Shown here: piece after piece, positions 50,495 to 51,433 of the stretch
Layout of the letters: every line of letters begins with the position of its first letter
Numbering within the stretch: the stretch's first letter is position 1
Assembly: GCA_012026885.1 (NCBI GenBank)
Contig: VEPL01000020.1
Coordinates: 1 to 51,433, forward strand
Reading direction: 5' to 3'
From: Betaproteobacteria bacterium
Lineage (GTDB): Bacteria > Pseudomonadota > Gammaproteobacteria > Burkholderiales > Rhodocyclaceae
DNA length: 51,433 bases
Made by a program: the position numbers and the translations under genes
Notes under the pieces: model-generated
Database searches by the model: none
What the model saw: the letters and a program-made list of their open reading frames with translations, nothing else
What the model was told of the DNA's origin: nothing

Positions 50495-50617
50495 ATGTCG
50501 AAGTGGCCGGCCTGGGTCAAGGCAGTACTCGCTGCCGCGGCGCTGGCCGCCCTCATCGCCTTCTCACAGTTGTTGCTCTATCTGGACAAGATGGGCGCCG
50601 GCAAATTCGACCTTTGA
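50495..50617 (+). CDS. Small membrane protein between guaB and guaA, 40 residues
   Basis: The frame starts two bases after the guaB stop and encodes MSKWPAWVKAVLAAAALAA, then LIAFSQLLLYLDK and a polar tail. A single membrane helix flanked by basic residues is clear. Position inside a conserved operon and a plausible composition support a real gene. I do not know its function; no family is recognised. Confidence 0.55.
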   Translation: MSKWPAWVKAVLAAAALAALIAFSQLLLYLDKMGAGKFDL

Positions 50618-50673
50618 CGGGAGCCGGCTACCCCCGCGCCACCCTTTATCCACGCTGCTAACCCAACGGCACC

Positions 50674-51433
50674 ATGGCCCACCAGAAAATCCTCATCCTC
50701 GACTTCGGTTCCCAGGTCACCCAGCTCATCGCCCGCCGCGTACGCGAGCAACAGGTCTATTGCGAGCTCCATCCCTTCGATGTCTCAGCCGACTTCATCC
50801 GCGCCTTTGCACCGCAGGGCATCATCCTTTCCGGTGGTCCCAACTCGGTTTACGAGGCACTGGACTGGCAGGCGCCGCAGGTCGTGTTCGAGCTGGGGGT
50901 GCCGGTGCTGGGCATCTGCTACGGCATGCAGACCATGGCGCAGCAGCTCGGCGGCAAGGTGGCGAGTTCCGGCAAGCGCGAATTCGGCTACGCCGAGGTG
51001 CGCGCGCGCGGCCATTCGCGCCTTTTCGAGGGCATCCAGGACAAGAGCAACGCCGAGGGGCACGGCCTGCTCGACGTGTGGATGAGCCACGGCGACAAGG
51101 TCACCGAGCTGCCGCCCGGATTCAAGGTCATCGGCAGCAACGATTCCTGCCCGGTCGCGGCGATGGCCGACGAGGAGCGCCGCTTCTATGCGGTCCAGTT
51201 CCATCCGGAAGTGACCCATACCCTTAAGGGCAAGGAGATCATCGCCCGCTTCGTGCACGAAATCTGCGGTTGCGGTCGCGACTGGAACATGCCCGATTAT
51301 GTGAACGAGGCCATCGCCACGGTGCGCGCGCAGGTCGGCAGCGAGGAGGTCATCCTCGGTCTGTCCGGCGGTGTCGACTCGTCGGTGGTCGCCGCCCTAC
51401 TGCAGCGCGCGATCGGCGACCAGCGGACCTGTG
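50674..51433 (+). CDS. guaA: GMP synthase (glutamine-hydrolysing), N-terminal part
   Basis: The first 253 codons are in the window; the gene runs off the end. The class I glutaminase spans residues 5-195: [20 protein letters not shown], then nucleophile Cys in [15 protein letters not shown] near 90 and the His in [15 protein letters not shown] near 175. The ATP-pyrophosphatase domain follows with its P-loop in [18 protein letters not shown] near 229. GuaA converts XMP to GMP using glutamine and ATP. It is downstream of guaB and in the same direction. Confidence 0.97.
   Translation, partial: MAHQKILILDFGSQVTQLIARRVREQQVYCELHPFDVSADFIRAFAPQGIILSGGPNSVYEALDWQAPQVVFELGVPVLGICYGMQTMAQQLGGKVASSGKREFGYAEVRARGHSRLFEGIQDKSNAEGHGLLDVWMSHGDKVTELPPGFKVIGSNDSCPVAAMADEERRFYAVQFHPEVTHTLKGKEIIARFVHEICGCGRDWNMPDYVNEAIATVRAQVGSEEVILGLSGGVDSSVVAALLQRAIGDQRTC

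Overview
The window is GC-rich chromosomal DNA, almost fully coding. It most resembles a betaproteobacterium of the Rhodocyclales/Azonexus-Dechloromonas-Zoogloea type. That placement is inferred from gene content and order: etfA-acyl-CoA dehydrogenase-ETF-QO, DUF485-actP, pyrG-kdsA-eno-ftsB, smpB-ratA-rnfH, guaB-guaA and phaB. It is not an alignment result. I saw no rRNA, tRNA, CRISPR array, insertion sequence or phage gene.

Layout. 1-3588: the electron-transfer arm of acyl-CoA oxidation (end of etfA, acyl-CoA dehydrogenase, ETF-quinone oxidoreductase). 3694-7434: acetate/monocarboxylate uptake (DUF485 protein plus ActP-like symporter), a strong terminator, then a soluble PAS histidine kinase and a NarL/LuxR-type regulator. 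7671-12947: a beta-oxidation operon (acyl-CoA ligase, FadN-type bifunctional enzyme, thiolase). 13088-14482: a DUF2249 protein and a polytopic membrane protein in the same frame, separated by one TGA. 14516-24838: mixed housekeeping and unknown genes (thrC, methyltransferase, a 45-residue membrane protein, nadC, a membrane-anchored GltB-like FMN protein, NAD(P)HX repair enzyme, unknown membrane proteins, a Tat-type amidohydrolase, a DUF1330 protein).

24851-34261 is one long minus-strand block. Its upstream nine genes (34261 down to 26646) are packed with overlaps of 1-11 bases or gaps of 2. They encode a flavodoxin-like DarA-type protein, a KASIII/DarB-type condensing enzyme, a small unknown protein, a BtrH-like cysteine acyltransferase, an ABC exporter (ATPase and ABC-2 permease), an acyl carrier protein, a ketosynthase and a chain-length-factor-like protein. 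Together they look like a compact biosynthesis-and-export system for an acyl- or resorcinol-type lipid. This is the best candidate here for an undescribed system. The co-chaperone CnoX and a histone-deacetylase-like hydrolase follow it.

34361-51433 is conserved core: pyrG-kdsA, eno-ftsB, a Bcp peroxiredoxin with a SlyD-like isomerase, phaB, a metallophosphatase with mutS, a SulP transporter fused to STAS and cyclic-nucleotide-binding domains, a TRIC-type channel with smpB, ratA-rnfH, a DUF4124 protein, guaB, a 40-residue membrane protein, and the start of guaA. Taken together the window suggests a respiring heterotroph that takes up short and long fatty acids, oxidises them through ETF to quinone, and probably stores carbon as polyhydroxyalkanoate.
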